A stretch of DNA of 64,000 bases from Bdellovibrionales bacterium GWA2_49_15 (lineage in GTDB: Bacteria; Bdellovibrionota; Bacteriovoracia; Bacteriovoracales; Bacteriovoracaceae). The notes under the pieces are model-generated. The model made no database searches, was not told the DNA's origin, and saw nothing but the letters and a program-made list of their open reading frames with translations. Position 1 is the stretch's first letter. Each line of letters starts with the position of its first letter. The stretch is taken from the NCBI GenBank assembly GCA_001769855.1, contig MEPP01000021.1, positions 310,001-374,000 of the forward strand, written 5' to 3'. The position numbers and the translations under genes are program-made. This document shows positions 44,590 through 52,368 of this stretch, piece by piece.

Positions 44590-45412
44590 AGTTGGTTGTG
44601 GGTGTTGGGGGAAGGGTCAACGTTTCTATATATTTTGTAATGGCCTCTTTTTTTAAACTGTAAAAGTCTGCAACAGGCTGGCAAAATTTAGGAGGTCGGT
44701 TGGGACCCATTTTCAGCAAGTCATTGATCACCAGGATCTGTCCGTCGACCATGCGACCGGCACCAATGCCAATGGTTGGAATGCTAAGCATGGAAGTGAT
44801 TTCCGCCGCCACCGTTTTCTCAATGCACTCAAGAACAATGGCAAAGACACCGGCCTTTTCCAGGGCCTGAGCTTCTCGGATTAGGCGTTCGCGGGAAGCC
44901 TCATCTTTGCCATGCTGATAATGTCCGCCGAGAGCGTGGACCGATTGCGGGATAAGACCAATATGTCCCATCACGGGAACACCTGAATCCGTGATTCGGG
45001 AGATAATTTCTAGGACGTGGGGAAAGGCCCCTTCTAATTTAACCGCCTCGGCGCGTGTTGCTTGAAAGAGGCGAAGGCAATTTTCAACACCCTGATTGAA
45101 AGTTGCGTAGGTGCCAAAGGGCATATCCATGATCAGAAATTTATCGGGAGCACCACGGCGCACGGCCTTTCCGAAAATTTCCATTTCGCAAAGCCCGACA
45201 CTGATGGTGTGGTCGTATCCTAGGATGACATTCCCGAGGCTGTCGCCTACCAGGATAATATCCAGGTTCGTTTCATTGAGAAGCTGGGCAGTTTGAAAAT
45301 CGTAACAGGTGAGTGCGGAAATTTGCTGTCGAGAAGCACCCTTTTTCCAATTTTTTAGGTCTCTGGTGGTCAGCTTCTTGACCGGACATTTATTTTCGTT
45401 ATAGGTCGACAC
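44564..45412 (-). CDS. panB: 3-methyl-2-oxobutanoate hydroxymethyltransferase (ketopantoate synthase)
   Basis: 282 residues from GTG at 45410-45412, which has GGAG seven bases upstream; the open frame continues into the upstream gene but lacks a better start. LTCYDFQTAQLL, VGDSLGNVILGYDHTISV, GHIGLIPQSVHALGG and IGIGAG are PanB signatures. It adds a hydroxymethyl group from methylene-THF to ketoisovalerate. It overlaps the KARI homologue by 14 bp. Confidence 0.94.
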   Translation of the reverse strand: MSTYNENKCPVKKLTTRDLKNWKKGASRQQISALTCYDFQTAQLLNETNLDIILVGDSLGNVILGYDHTISVGLCEMEIFGKAVRRGAPDKFLIMDMPFGTYATFNQGVENCLRLFQATRAEAVKLEGAFPHVLEIISRITDSGVPVMGHIGLIPQSVHALGGHYQHGKDEASRERLIREAQALEKAGVFAIVLECIEKTVAAEITSMLSIPTIGIGAGRMVDGQILVINDLLKMGPNRPPKFCQPVADFYSLKKEAITKYIETLTLPPTPTTNYEIGHIHS

Positions 45413-46358
45413 CTTTTTTCTCCATCGCCTTGTGAGTCTGGGCCAAGGTTGTGCTCGACCAATCTGCAATAACGCTTTGCCTTAAAGCATCAAGGTCTTG
45501 ATCCATAACTTCATTGAAAAATGACCCGGACCAAATGTCTGCTGCAAGTGTATCTAGCTTGTCATGGAATGACTTGTCAAAAATGACGTGGCGCGCTTTT
45601 TCCCCGCCATAGAGGGCGTTTGGGCTAATTAGGCGGTGAAAATTTTCAGGGCCAAACTTTATCATGGCATCAGCAATGAGCTTAACTTCCCGCCAGCATT
45701 CTAAGTAGGCGACTTCCCGTGAGATACCTCTCTCCACCATCTTTTCAAAGATCAAGCGGGCACCATAGGGCAATAGTGAGCATAAGAGGGCCTGCTCGGA
45801 AAAGAGATCGGCCAGGGTTTCCTCGCGGAAAGTACTTTTGAAAGGGCCTTGGTTGATCCCTAGTTGGCCGGCCAAAAAGAAGACCAGCTCCTTGGCATCA
45901 TGGGCGATGCTACCTTCGGTTGAGTAGACTGCCGCCAAAGGTTCATGGGACAGATAATTGGCCCGCACCTCACTGGCAATGGCCTTCGGTGCGAGGAGCA
46001 GGTGGGACCAAGCAGGATAAACTTGGTTCCAGTTATATTGGGTATAGCTGACCCCATGGGCGTAAATAAACGTCAGTGGAATATCGCCACCCTGTTGGGC
46101 AAAAAAAGCGAGTACATTTTTATGAGTGTGGTCTGGGATTAGCATGATAAAAATGTCGTTGGGTTCTGGCCTCCACTCATTAAAAAGCGTGACAGGCAGC
46201 TCGAGTTTTTTGGCCTCTTGAATTGTGGAACTTTTCTCTCTTAATAATATTTGGAAAGGGAGCTTTTGGTCTCGCCAGTTTTGGGCCCAGGCCTTACCTT
46301 GAGAACCGAGCCCTAAAATAAAAAGTCTTCTCCGCTGGAGAGGATTTGGCGTGTACAT
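45399..46358 (-). CDS. Ketol-acid reductoisomerase homologue, candidate ketopantoate reductase
   Basis: 319 residues of the class I KARI fold. The NADPH site is GLGSQGKAWAQNWRD plus LREKSS. Metal ligands D184, E188 (DLFSEQ), E220 and E224 (ECWRE) are kept, as are K125 in APK, H101 in YAHG and S245 in RLISP. But the usual APKGPGH loop reads APKAIAS and the HGF-N-I-H segment is changed, so the substrate pocket differs from IlvC. It is the first gene of the panB-coaX-coaBC-panC run, where panE is missing. IlvC enzymes can reduce ketopantoate, so that is the likely role; valine synthesis is the alternative. Confidence 0.75.
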   Translation of the reverse strand: MYTPNPLQRRRLFILGLGSQGKAWAQNWRDQKLPFQILLREKSSTIQEAKKLELPVTLFNEWRPEPNDIFIMLIPDHTHKNVLAFFAQQGGDIPLTFIYAHGVSYTQYNWNQVYPAWSHLLLAPKAIASEVRANYLSHEPLAAVYSTEGSIAHDAKELVFFLAGQLGINQGPFKSTFREETLADLFSEQALLCSLLPYGARLIFEKMVERGISREVAYLECWREVKLIADAMIKFGPENFHRLISPNALYGGEKARHVIFDKSFHDKLDTLAADIWSGSFFNEVMDQDLDALRQSVIADWSSTTLAQTHKAMEKKGVDL

Positions 46359-46409
46359 AGGGGTGCCTCATCTTGTAATTTTAGGGAAGCATAGTCTCAG
46401 GGGGAGAAG

Positions 46410-47231
46410 TTGGCCACGACCGTCTATCGCTATTTTGACAGTGTAATTGAGCAAATTGCACCACCGGATGCCTCGATTCTCTATGGGGATGTGGCCTTCA
46501 GTACCTTTCGTGCCTTCGGAAGTTTCATTCCATGGTGGCCGTTGCACATTGAACGACTTAAGCGCGGGGCTTCTTTTCTGAGCACCGACCTCAATTGGAA
46601 CTTACTTAAGCAAAGCTTAGAGGATGGGAAGTCCACATTGACTCAACATTTTCAAGCTCAAGAATGGATGGGCCGGCCAACCCTTAGACGAACGGGAGTC
46701 ACTGTTGAACTCATCTTTTTTGCCTGGGAGTTGCCAACATTACAGGCGACCGAGCAGAACTTGGCCGTCGCTTTGTCAGAGCGAAAGCGTCTTTGGCCCG
46801 GGGATATCAAGGGGGGGGATTACCAAATTGAAAACCTAGGGCAGCAGTGGGCCATTGAATCGGGCATGGATGATGTTTTATTTTGGCAGGGCCCAAACAA
46901 ACAGATTAGTGAAACCAGCCGCAGCAATATTTTTTTCATTAACGCCCGGGAGGAAATTGTGACACCTCAGCTTGATGGGAGTTGCTTGGCCGGTATTTGC
47001 CGTGAGCAGGTCATTGCGTTGGCAAAGCGCTTGGAACTTCAGCTGAGCGAGCGCGCGATTTGTCTCAAAGAAGTGGAACAGATGACCGAGGTCTTTTTAA
47101 CTAATTGTGGGCAGTTGATCAGGCCGGTGGGCCGGATAAATGATCTTTTTTTCTCCTCTGCCCACGACAATTCCTTGACCAACAAGCTAAGGAAGGAATT
47201 AAATTTTATATCCAAAACTAACTTAAAATGA
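46410..47231 (+). CDS. Class IV aminotransferase (PabC/IlvE family)
   Basis: 273 residues of fold-type IV PLP enzyme. K134 in DIKGGDYQIENL is the Schiff-base Lys, and ISETSRSNIFFI with the LDGSCLAGICRE segment binds the phosphate. Aminodeoxychorismate lyase, D-amino-acid and branched-chain aminotransferases share this fold. Divergence from the KARI-like gene, 51 bp away, leaves both a folate and a ketoacid role open. The start is TTG after GGGGGAGAAG. Confidence 0.8.
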   Translation: MATTVYRYFDSVIEQIAPPDASILYGDVAFSTFRAFGSFIPWWPLHIERLKRGASFLSTDLNWNLLKQSLEDGKSTLTQHFQAQEWMGRPTLRRTGVTVELIFFAWELPTLQATEQNLAVALSERKRLWPGDIKGGDYQIENLGQQWAIESGMDDVLFWQGPNKQISETSRSNIFFINAREEIVTPQLDGSCLAGICREQVIALAKRLELQLSERAICLKEVEQMTEVFLTNCGQLIRPVGRINDLFFSSAHDNSLTNKLRKELNFISKTNLK

Positions 47232-47243
47232 GGAAATATTGTC

Positions 47244-47432
47244 GTGACCAAGAAAGTGTTATCGGTCAAATGCCCGACTTGTGGTGAAAGATTTAATTAC
47301 TATGATTCAGAGTTTCGCCCTTTTTGTAGCGAGCGATGCAAGCTGATTGATTTAGGCCACTGGCTGGACGGTGATTATGCCATCCCTAGTGAGGAGAAGA
47401 TTAATGGGGAAGATAATGAGGATGAGGAATAA
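47244..47432 (+). CDS. yacG: YacG zinc-binding DNA gyrase inhibitor
   Basis: 62 residues. Four zinc-binding Cys (CPTC and FCSERC) and [15 protein letters not shown] are the YacG signature, followed by an acidic tail. YacG binds GyrB and inhibits gyrase in E. coli. The GTG start has AGGA nine bases upstream. Confidence 0.92.
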   Translation: MTKKVLSVKCPTCGERFNYYDSEFRPFCSERCKLIDLGHWLDGDYAIPSEEKINGEDNEDEE

Positions 47433-47436
47433 AGAG

Positions 47437-48312
47437 ATGGAAAAGCGCGACTTAAAAAAACTTTGTTCCCTGGTTATCAAATGGGCCGAGGGCGCAGGGA
47501 CCATCACCGCTCGCCATCAACGCAAATTGAGTTCTTTGCATATTTCCCGGAAGGTTGCTCTCGGAGTTGTCTCAGAGGCGGATGTGGCCAGTGAAGAATA
47601 TCTGTTAAAAAAAATGCGGAAAATTTATAAGGGCGACAATATTCTAGCAGAAGAGTCAAGCTATCACAGTCACGGGGGAAAAGGCGCTAACCTGGAAAGT
47701 TTTAAAAATAGCGAGTGGTGCTGGGCCGTGGACCCTTTAGATGGCACGACCAACTTTTTAAATGGCATGGATTATTACTCGATAGCCATTTCTCTGATGT
47801 ATTTCGGCCGTCCCGTTCTGGGAGTTGTCTATCGGCCGAGCAATGGGGATTGTTTTTATGCTTATGAGGGCGGCGGCGCATATTTTTTAAACATGAGGGA
47901 CAAAAAGCGACCTATGAAGCTGATTCCCAGGCGCAATACTAAAAATATTCGCGATACACTTTTGGTAACCGGATTTGCAGGTGAAAAAGGTCAAACGCTC
48001 TTGAGCGAGTTTACCTATTTTAGGAAACTGGTCCAGTCGGCCCGGGGCGTGAGACGGTTAGGATCAGCGGCCCTTGATCTCTGTTATGTCGCCCGTGGCA
48101 CCTTCGATGGTTTTTGGGAATCTGGACTTGGGCCCTGGGATGTTGCTGCGGCAGGAATTATCTGTCTTGAAGCAGGCGTGCATGTTGCAGATTATAAGGG
48201 AAACGAGTTCTCGCCCTTTGAAAGCTCTATTATTGCGGCCCGCTTACCCCTCTTTAACTCCCTCCTTAAGTATATCAGGCATGGGCGCAAAAAGAGAAAA
48301 TCTGTCGGATAA
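47437..48312 (+). CDS. Inositol monophosphatase-family phosphatase
   Basis: 291 residues from ATG 47437, four bases after the yacG stop. Metal and phosphate motifs are LAEES, WAVDPLDGTTNFLNG and LGPWDVAAAGIICLEAG. The family dephosphorylates inositol phosphate, PAP or fructose-1,6-bisphosphate; the sequence does not decide, though the SuhB/IMPase type fits best. The N-terminal VSEADVASEEYL is as in family members. Longer in-frame starts inside yacG lack ribosome sites. Confidence 0.87.
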   Translation: MEKRDLKKLCSLVIKWAEGAGTITARHQRKLSSLHISRKVALGVVSEADVASEEYLLKKMRKIYKGDNILAEESSYHSHGGKGANLESFKNSEWCWAVDPLDGTTNFLNGMDYYSIAISLMYFGRPVLGVVYRPSNGDCFYAYEGGGAYFLNMRDKKRPMKLIPRRNTKNIRDTLLVTGFAGEKGQTLLSEFTYFRKLVQSARGVRRLGSAALDLCYVARGTFDGFWESGLGPWDVAAAGIICLEAGVHVADYKGNEFSPFESSIIAARLPLFNSLLKYIRHGRKKRKSVG

Positions 48313-48422
48313 TTATTTTCCCTTGAAAGATGTCACTCCCTGTTGAGCAATGAGAATTTCGGTTATCATAGATATGAGTATTTATGATCGCGGGCCTTGC
48401 TTATTATCATGGAGGGGAGCCG

Positions 48423-49424
48423 GTGAACGAGATTTTTCGCTTATCCACAAATTTCACGGATGAAATTATCGCTCTGGCCCTTGGACTTACGGGTTTTTTG
48501 GGATGTTTGATTATTATTTACTGGCTTTATTACCGTCGTAAATTTCATCAGCTGTCACATCAAATTCCTGCATCAGTTATTAAAAATTATCTGGACTCAA
48601 TCATTCAAAACTCCAGTGCCCTCAAATCCTCACTTTTTAGAGGCGGGGGCATGGATCTACCGGAGGGCGTTCCTTCCATTGTTCCCGTGAGTGGGCTGGG
48701 AAGCGGTCCGGTGAATCTCGGGGCCAGCGATGAGGCCATGGCCCAAAAAAATGCTGAAATTTCATCCTTACTTGCGCGTGTTAAAGAAAAAGACAGGACG
48801 TTGGCCGATTTGGAAGCACGCCTAAGTGATGCGGTCGCCGCCGCCGGGAAAGGGGGCGCATCCTCGGAAGAGGTGCAGCTGCTGAAAAAAGAGGTGGCGC
48901 GTTTGCAAAAGGAATTAGCGGCGGTTCCCGCTTCCAGCGGTGGGGATGGGGCCATCAAGGCCGAGCTTGGCAAGGTCACCAAAGAGCGTGATGAGTTAAA
49001 AGAACGCCTGATGGAATATGAAATTATTGAAGAAGATTTAGCCAACTTGAAAAGACTGCAGCAGGAAAATGAGCAGCTCAAAGCCACCATTGCTCAACTG
49101 AAAGGTGGTAAAGCAGAACCCCCACCAGTATCTGTTGCAAAGGCCGCCGTTGCGGCACCTGAACCTATGCCGGAACCTGAACCAATGCCAGAGCCTGAAG
49201 CCGTAGCGGAACCTGAACCTATGCCGGAGCCTGAAGCCGTAGCGGAACCTGAACCTATGCCGGAGCCAGTGGCCGCGGCTGCTCCCGAGGACGATTTCCC
49301 AACGCCGGCATCGGATGTAAAATTGGCTCCAACTGACAGTCTGCCGGAAGCTCCTGTGGCGGGAGAAAATGAACAGAAGTCCGCTGAAGAATTACTCAGT
49401 GAGTTTGAAAAAATGCTTGGTTAA
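48423..49424 (+). CDS. Membrane-anchored coiled-coil protein with Pro-Glu repeats
   Basis: 333 residues from the GTG at 48423, where GGAGGGG lies five bases upstream; ATG 48384 has none. One membrane helix (ALALGLTGFLGCLIIIYWLYY) is followed by a coiled coil of about 120 residues (130-250), a repeat region of EPEPMPEPEAVA units and a short helical tail ending in ELLSEFEKMLG. Probably a scaffold bridging the membrane and cytoplasm. It is likely cotranscribed with the next gene. Confidence 0.65.
   Translation: MNEIFRLSTNFTDEIIALALGLTGFLGCLIIIYWLYYRRKFHQLSHQIPASVIKNYLDSIIQNSSALKSSLFRGGGMDLPEGVPSIVPVSGLGSGPVNLGASDEAMAQKNAEISSLLARVKEKDRTLADLEARLSDAVAAAGKGGASSEEVQLLKKEVARLQKELAAVPASSGGDGAIKAELGKVTKERDELKERLMEYEIIEEDLANLKRLQQENEQLKATIAQLKGGKAEPPPVSVAKAAVAAPEPMPEPEPMPEPEAVAEPEPMPEPEAVAEPEPMPEPVAAAAPEDDFPTPASDVKLAPTDSLPEAPVAGENEQKSAEELLSEFEKMLG
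49157..49269 (+). repeat. Tandem 36-bp repeat inside the coiled-coil protein gene
   Basis: Three near-identical 36-bp units start at about 49175, 49211 and 49247 (the last partial), preceded by an 18-bp half unit. Each encodes the 12-residue EPEPMPEPEAVA. Two units are identical over most of their length, which suggests recent expansion. Confidence 0.85.
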
Positions 49425-49444
49425 GATTTTCTTAGGAGTGTTTG

Positions 49445-50308
49445 ATGAAGAAGCAAGTGTCTTTCGCGTGTTTGATTGTTTGTCTGGGCCTTTCATCGAC
49501 GGCCAGCTTTGCCAATAAGACACCCGGGCATGCAGTGAAACCCGCTGTTCAAGCTAAAGCAGATCTGAGTGAAAAAAAATCTGCCCCAAAGAGTCCAGAA
49601 GCCGAAGCAGCTCAGAGAAAAGAAAATGATGAGATAACCAAACGACTCCTGACTAAGTTTTTGGCAGGGTTTAAGGATAAAAAAGATTTGGATGCTTTCA
49701 ATAAGGAAGTGCGAAACACTGCCGGACGTGCCGTCCCGGCCCTGATTGAAGTAATGAAGAATGCAAAATATCCCGATAAGTCCCGCTGGCTGGCGACGTT
49801 TATGCTCGGCCGTGCCATGGGAAAAAAAGCCGCCCCTTTCATAGGCAAATTTACCGCCCATCCGTCCTGGGTTATGCGACTCGCGGCGCTCAAGGTCCTG
49901 TTGGCCTTAAAGCAACATGAGATGGTCGATGTCTATGCTCGCACCCTGCGTGACGATTCCATGATCGTTCGGACACAGGCCCTGGCCAATGTTCGTGATC
50001 TTAAGCTCGACAAACTTGCCCCCAATGTGTGGGCCATGCTTTATGATAAGCGCAATTATTATGAAGCAAAAAAGGCCACAAAACGAAGCAACATAATTAA
50101 GGAAGTGATTACAGCAGTAGGGGAGCTGCGTTTTGAAAAGGCCCGTGATCCGCTCCTGACGATGATCCAAAAGGATAAATACAGCGATGTCTTTGAGGAA
50201 ATAAATAAGTCCCTTGAAAAAATCACAGGACAGGATGCGCCAAAAGGGGACCGCCAGGTCAAACGTCACTATTGGTCACGCTATGTGCTGACGAGTAAGA
50301 CGATCTAA
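49445..50308 (+). CDS. Exported HEAT-repeat protein
   Basis: 287 residues with a signal peptide ending near ASFANK. After a Lys/Ala-rich linker come several HEAT-like helical pairs, for example GRAVPALIEVMKN, SWVMRLAALKVLLAL and MIVRTQALANVRDL. Such solenoids usually mediate protein contacts; here in the periplasm. AGGAG six bases before ATG 49445 sets the start. No Cys or catalytic motif is seen. Confidence 0.72.
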   Translation: MKKQVSFACLIVCLGLSSTASFANKTPGHAVKPAVQAKADLSEKKSAPKSPEAEAAQRKENDEITKRLLTKFLAGFKDKKDLDAFNKEVRNTAGRAVPALIEVMKNAKYPDKSRWLATFMLGRAMGKKAAPFIGKFTAHPSWVMRLAALKVLLALKQHEMVDVYARTLRDDSMIVRTQALANVRDLKLDKLAPNVWAMLYDKRNYYEAKKATKRSNIIKEVITAVGELRFEKARDPLLTMIQKDKYSDVFEEINKSLEKITGQDAPKGDRQVKRHYWSRYVLTSKTI

Positions 50309-50850
50309 AAAGAAGCTTCTTGTTCTTTGCTCTTGTGCTCTTCAATCTTTTTGAGCTTGTTGTCGATGAGCACTGTTCGTTCGATGCGATAGAGAATTGT
50401 TTCTTCCAAGATTTGGTCAGATGGCGTCACCTTCCAGCCAGTTAAAAAATCATGGTTCACCATCTGGCGCTTAAAAACTGTGACCTTGGTAACTTCGCGC
50501 GAGCCGCGAAAACCTTTGATGACATTAACAATAACCTTGAATCGCGCGGATTTAACCGCGTCTGATGATCCGAATGAGTCGGCAAAATTCAATTCCAAGG
50601 TGTTATCCACCCATCGAGTTTTAATGATGCCGGCCTCTTGATTTTGCAGCTCAAGATCGTAAGATTTCATGACAGACAAAACAGCTTGCCAGGTTTGGGC
50701 ATAATCTGCCTTGAACACCTTTGTTGGAATTTCTAATTCGTCTGTCATGTATTGAAAGTCACGATAGGAAGAGCATGAAATCGCGATGCTTGCCACGGTG
50801 GCGAGGGCCATCACAAAAAAGAGCTTGAGTTTACACTTCGCAAAATTCAT
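50305..50850 (-). CDS. Predicted lipoprotein of unknown function
   Basis: 181 residues with lipobox SIAISC. The mature protein has one strong YDLELQNQEAGIIKTRW segment followed by alternating strands, a layout similar in outline to BamC/NlpB-type domains, but I would not assign it. The charged C-terminus is Lys/Glu-rich. It overlaps the HEAT gene by 4 bp, convergent. Confidence 0.62.
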   Translation of the reverse strand: MNFAKCKLKLFFVMALATVASIAISCSSYRDFQYMTDELEIPTKVFKADYAQTWQAVLSVMKSYDLELQNQEAGIIKTRWVDNTLELNFADSFGSSDAVKSARFKVIVNVIKGFRGSREVTKVTVFKRQMVNHDFLTGWKVTPSDQILEETILYRIERTVLIDNKLKKIEEHKSKEQEASF

Positions 50851-50928
50851 TGTACTTTCTTCAAAGTTATTGAGTAATCACATTACTATCTTACCAGGCC
50901 TTGGGCCCATAAAAAAAGAAGAATTTTC

Positions 50929-51945
50929 ATGTCCCCCATATCTCCTATGCCCGACGACTTGCTTTCCATAATGCAAAATGTTCTTCATATGGAGGCGCAG
51001 GCCTTAACAAAGGCCAGTACGCGACTTGGAACGAAACAAATTGAAGCCCTTTCGACACTTTTTGATGGGCTTATCCAGCAGGATGCGCATGTTATTTTTT
51101 GTGGCGTGGGTAAGTCAGGTCATATCGCTATAAAGTTGGCTGCAACCTTTTGTTCCCTTGCACGACCTGCCTTTTTCCTACATCCCACCGAGGCCCTGCA
51201 TGGTGATCTGGGGCGTGTAAGGGCCCAAGATGTGCTTGTCTTGATTTCTAAATCTGGAACTACAGATGAAATTCTCAAGTTATTGCCCTTTATCAATGTC
51301 CCGTCTACTCAGATTATCGGTCTCTTGGGAGAGGTGAATTCACCCATTGCCAAGAAATGCCATATTGTCTTGGATTGTTCTGTGGAGAAGGAAGCTTGCT
51401 TGAATAACCAAGCGCCGACCACCAGTTCGACCTTGGCGATGGCGATGGGGGACGCACTGGCCGTGTTGTATGAGCGCAAGATAGGGTTGTCCCGTGAGGG
51501 ATTTGCTCTTTCTCACCCCGGAGGAATTTTAGGCAAGATGCTGCGAATGAAAGTTCGTGATCTGATGAAGTCGCTGGAGGAATGTCCTGTGCTTACCTCC
51601 GGTCATACTTTGAAGGATGCTATTTTGGCCATGACGGAAAAAAATGTTGGAGGCCTGGCCATTTTAGATGAGCAATCTAAATTTGAAGGAATCTTGGTAG
51701 AAGGGGACATCAGGCGTACTTTTGCCAAGAGCGAGTTTGGTCTGGATACGAGGCTCGCTGTCTTAATGAATCGAAAACCAATTTTGGTTGGACCTGATGC
51801 CCTTGCCAGCTATGCATTAGAGCTTATGGAAAAACGATCAGGGCAAATTAGTATTTTACCTGTCGTCGATCAAGGTGGTTCTTTCTTGGGACTTGTCCGT
51901 TTACACGATTTGGTGAAAGAGGGATTTCAAATTCGTCAAAACTGA
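50929..51945 (+). CDS. kdsD: Arabinose-5-phosphate isomerase (KdsD type)
   Basis: 338 residues. The SIS sugar-isomerase domain has FCGVGKSGHIAIKLAATF, LHPTEALHGDLG and LVLISKSGTTDE. Two CBS domains follow (about 215-325). It makes arabinose-5-P for Kdo, the inner core sugar of LPS. A weak purine-rich site precedes ATG 50929; ATG 50947 is an alternative. It overlaps the convergent CoA-binding gene by 10 bp. Confidence 0.92.
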   Translation: MSPISPMPDDLLSIMQNVLHMEAQALTKASTRLGTKQIEALSTLFDGLIQQDAHVIFCGVGKSGHIAIKLAATFCSLARPAFFLHPTEALHGDLGRVRAQDVLVLISKSGTTDEILKLLPFINVPSTQIIGLLGEVNSPIAKKCHIVLDCSVEKEACLNNQAPTTSSTLAMAMGDALAVLYERKIGLSREGFALSHPGGILGKMLRMKVRDLMKSLEECPVLTSGHTLKDAILAMTEKNVGGLAILDEQSKFEGILVEGDIRRTFAKSEFGLDTRLAVLMNRKPILVGPDALASYALELMEKRSGQISILPVVDQGGSFLGLVRLHDLVKEGFQIRQN

Positions 51946-52313
51946 CCAGTTTTGAGCAATACTAAGGTGCAGGCATTTTCCGTGGCGATGCCATTTTTAT
52001 TCAAAGTCTCTGCCAGTACCGGATTTTCACTCCCGGGATTAAAAATAATTCGATTTGGTTTTAAACTCAGTAAATCTTTGGCCAACCCGGTACTGATGGA
52101 AGGATTGACGTAGACGGTGACAGTGTGGATTTTAACCGCCGACTGTTTGATGACTTTGAGGTCTTTAAAACATTTGACCCCATCGATCTCCGGATGCTCG
52201 GGGTGCACGGGCAGACAGGTATGACCATGCTCAGTCAGCAACTTTAAGGCCTGATAGGAATAGCGTTCTGGGCGATTGGAAGCCCCGATAATGACTACAT
52301 TTTCCTTTTCCAT
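51936..52313 (-). CDS. CoA-binding (YccU-type) Rossmann protein
   Basis: 125 residues. A Rossmann start, VVIIGASNRPERYSYQALKLL, is followed by VHPEHPEIDGVKCFKDL and IIFNPGSENP, as in YccU/PF13380 CoA-binding proteins. The function is not known. GAGAGG nine bases before ATG 52311-52313 sets the start; the upstream open frame runs into lnt and is not coding. Confidence 0.85.
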   Translation of the reverse strand: MEKENVVIIGASNRPERYSYQALKLLTEHGHTCLPVHPEHPEIDGVKCFKDLKVIKQSAVKIHTVTVYVNPSISTGLAKDLLSLKPNRIIFNPGSENPVLAETLNKNGIATENACTLVLLKTGQF

Positions 52314-52368
52314 ATAAAGATACCTCTCGATAAACATTTTAGCATTGATGGGCCAAAATATTAAGCGT

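Noticed and set aside
45413..45469. Longer N-terminus of PanB reading into the KARI homologue
   Set aside because: The extra 19 residues are basic, have no PanB similarity, and GTG 45412 has a good ribosome site.
46410..47231. Firm assignment of the class IV aminotransferase as IlvE or PabC
   Set aside because: The PLP Lys and phosphate motifs are shared by the whole family and no substrate-specific residues could be read with confidence.
49157..49269. CRISPR-like short array
   Set aside because: The repeats are contiguous without spacers and in frame with the surrounding coding sequence.
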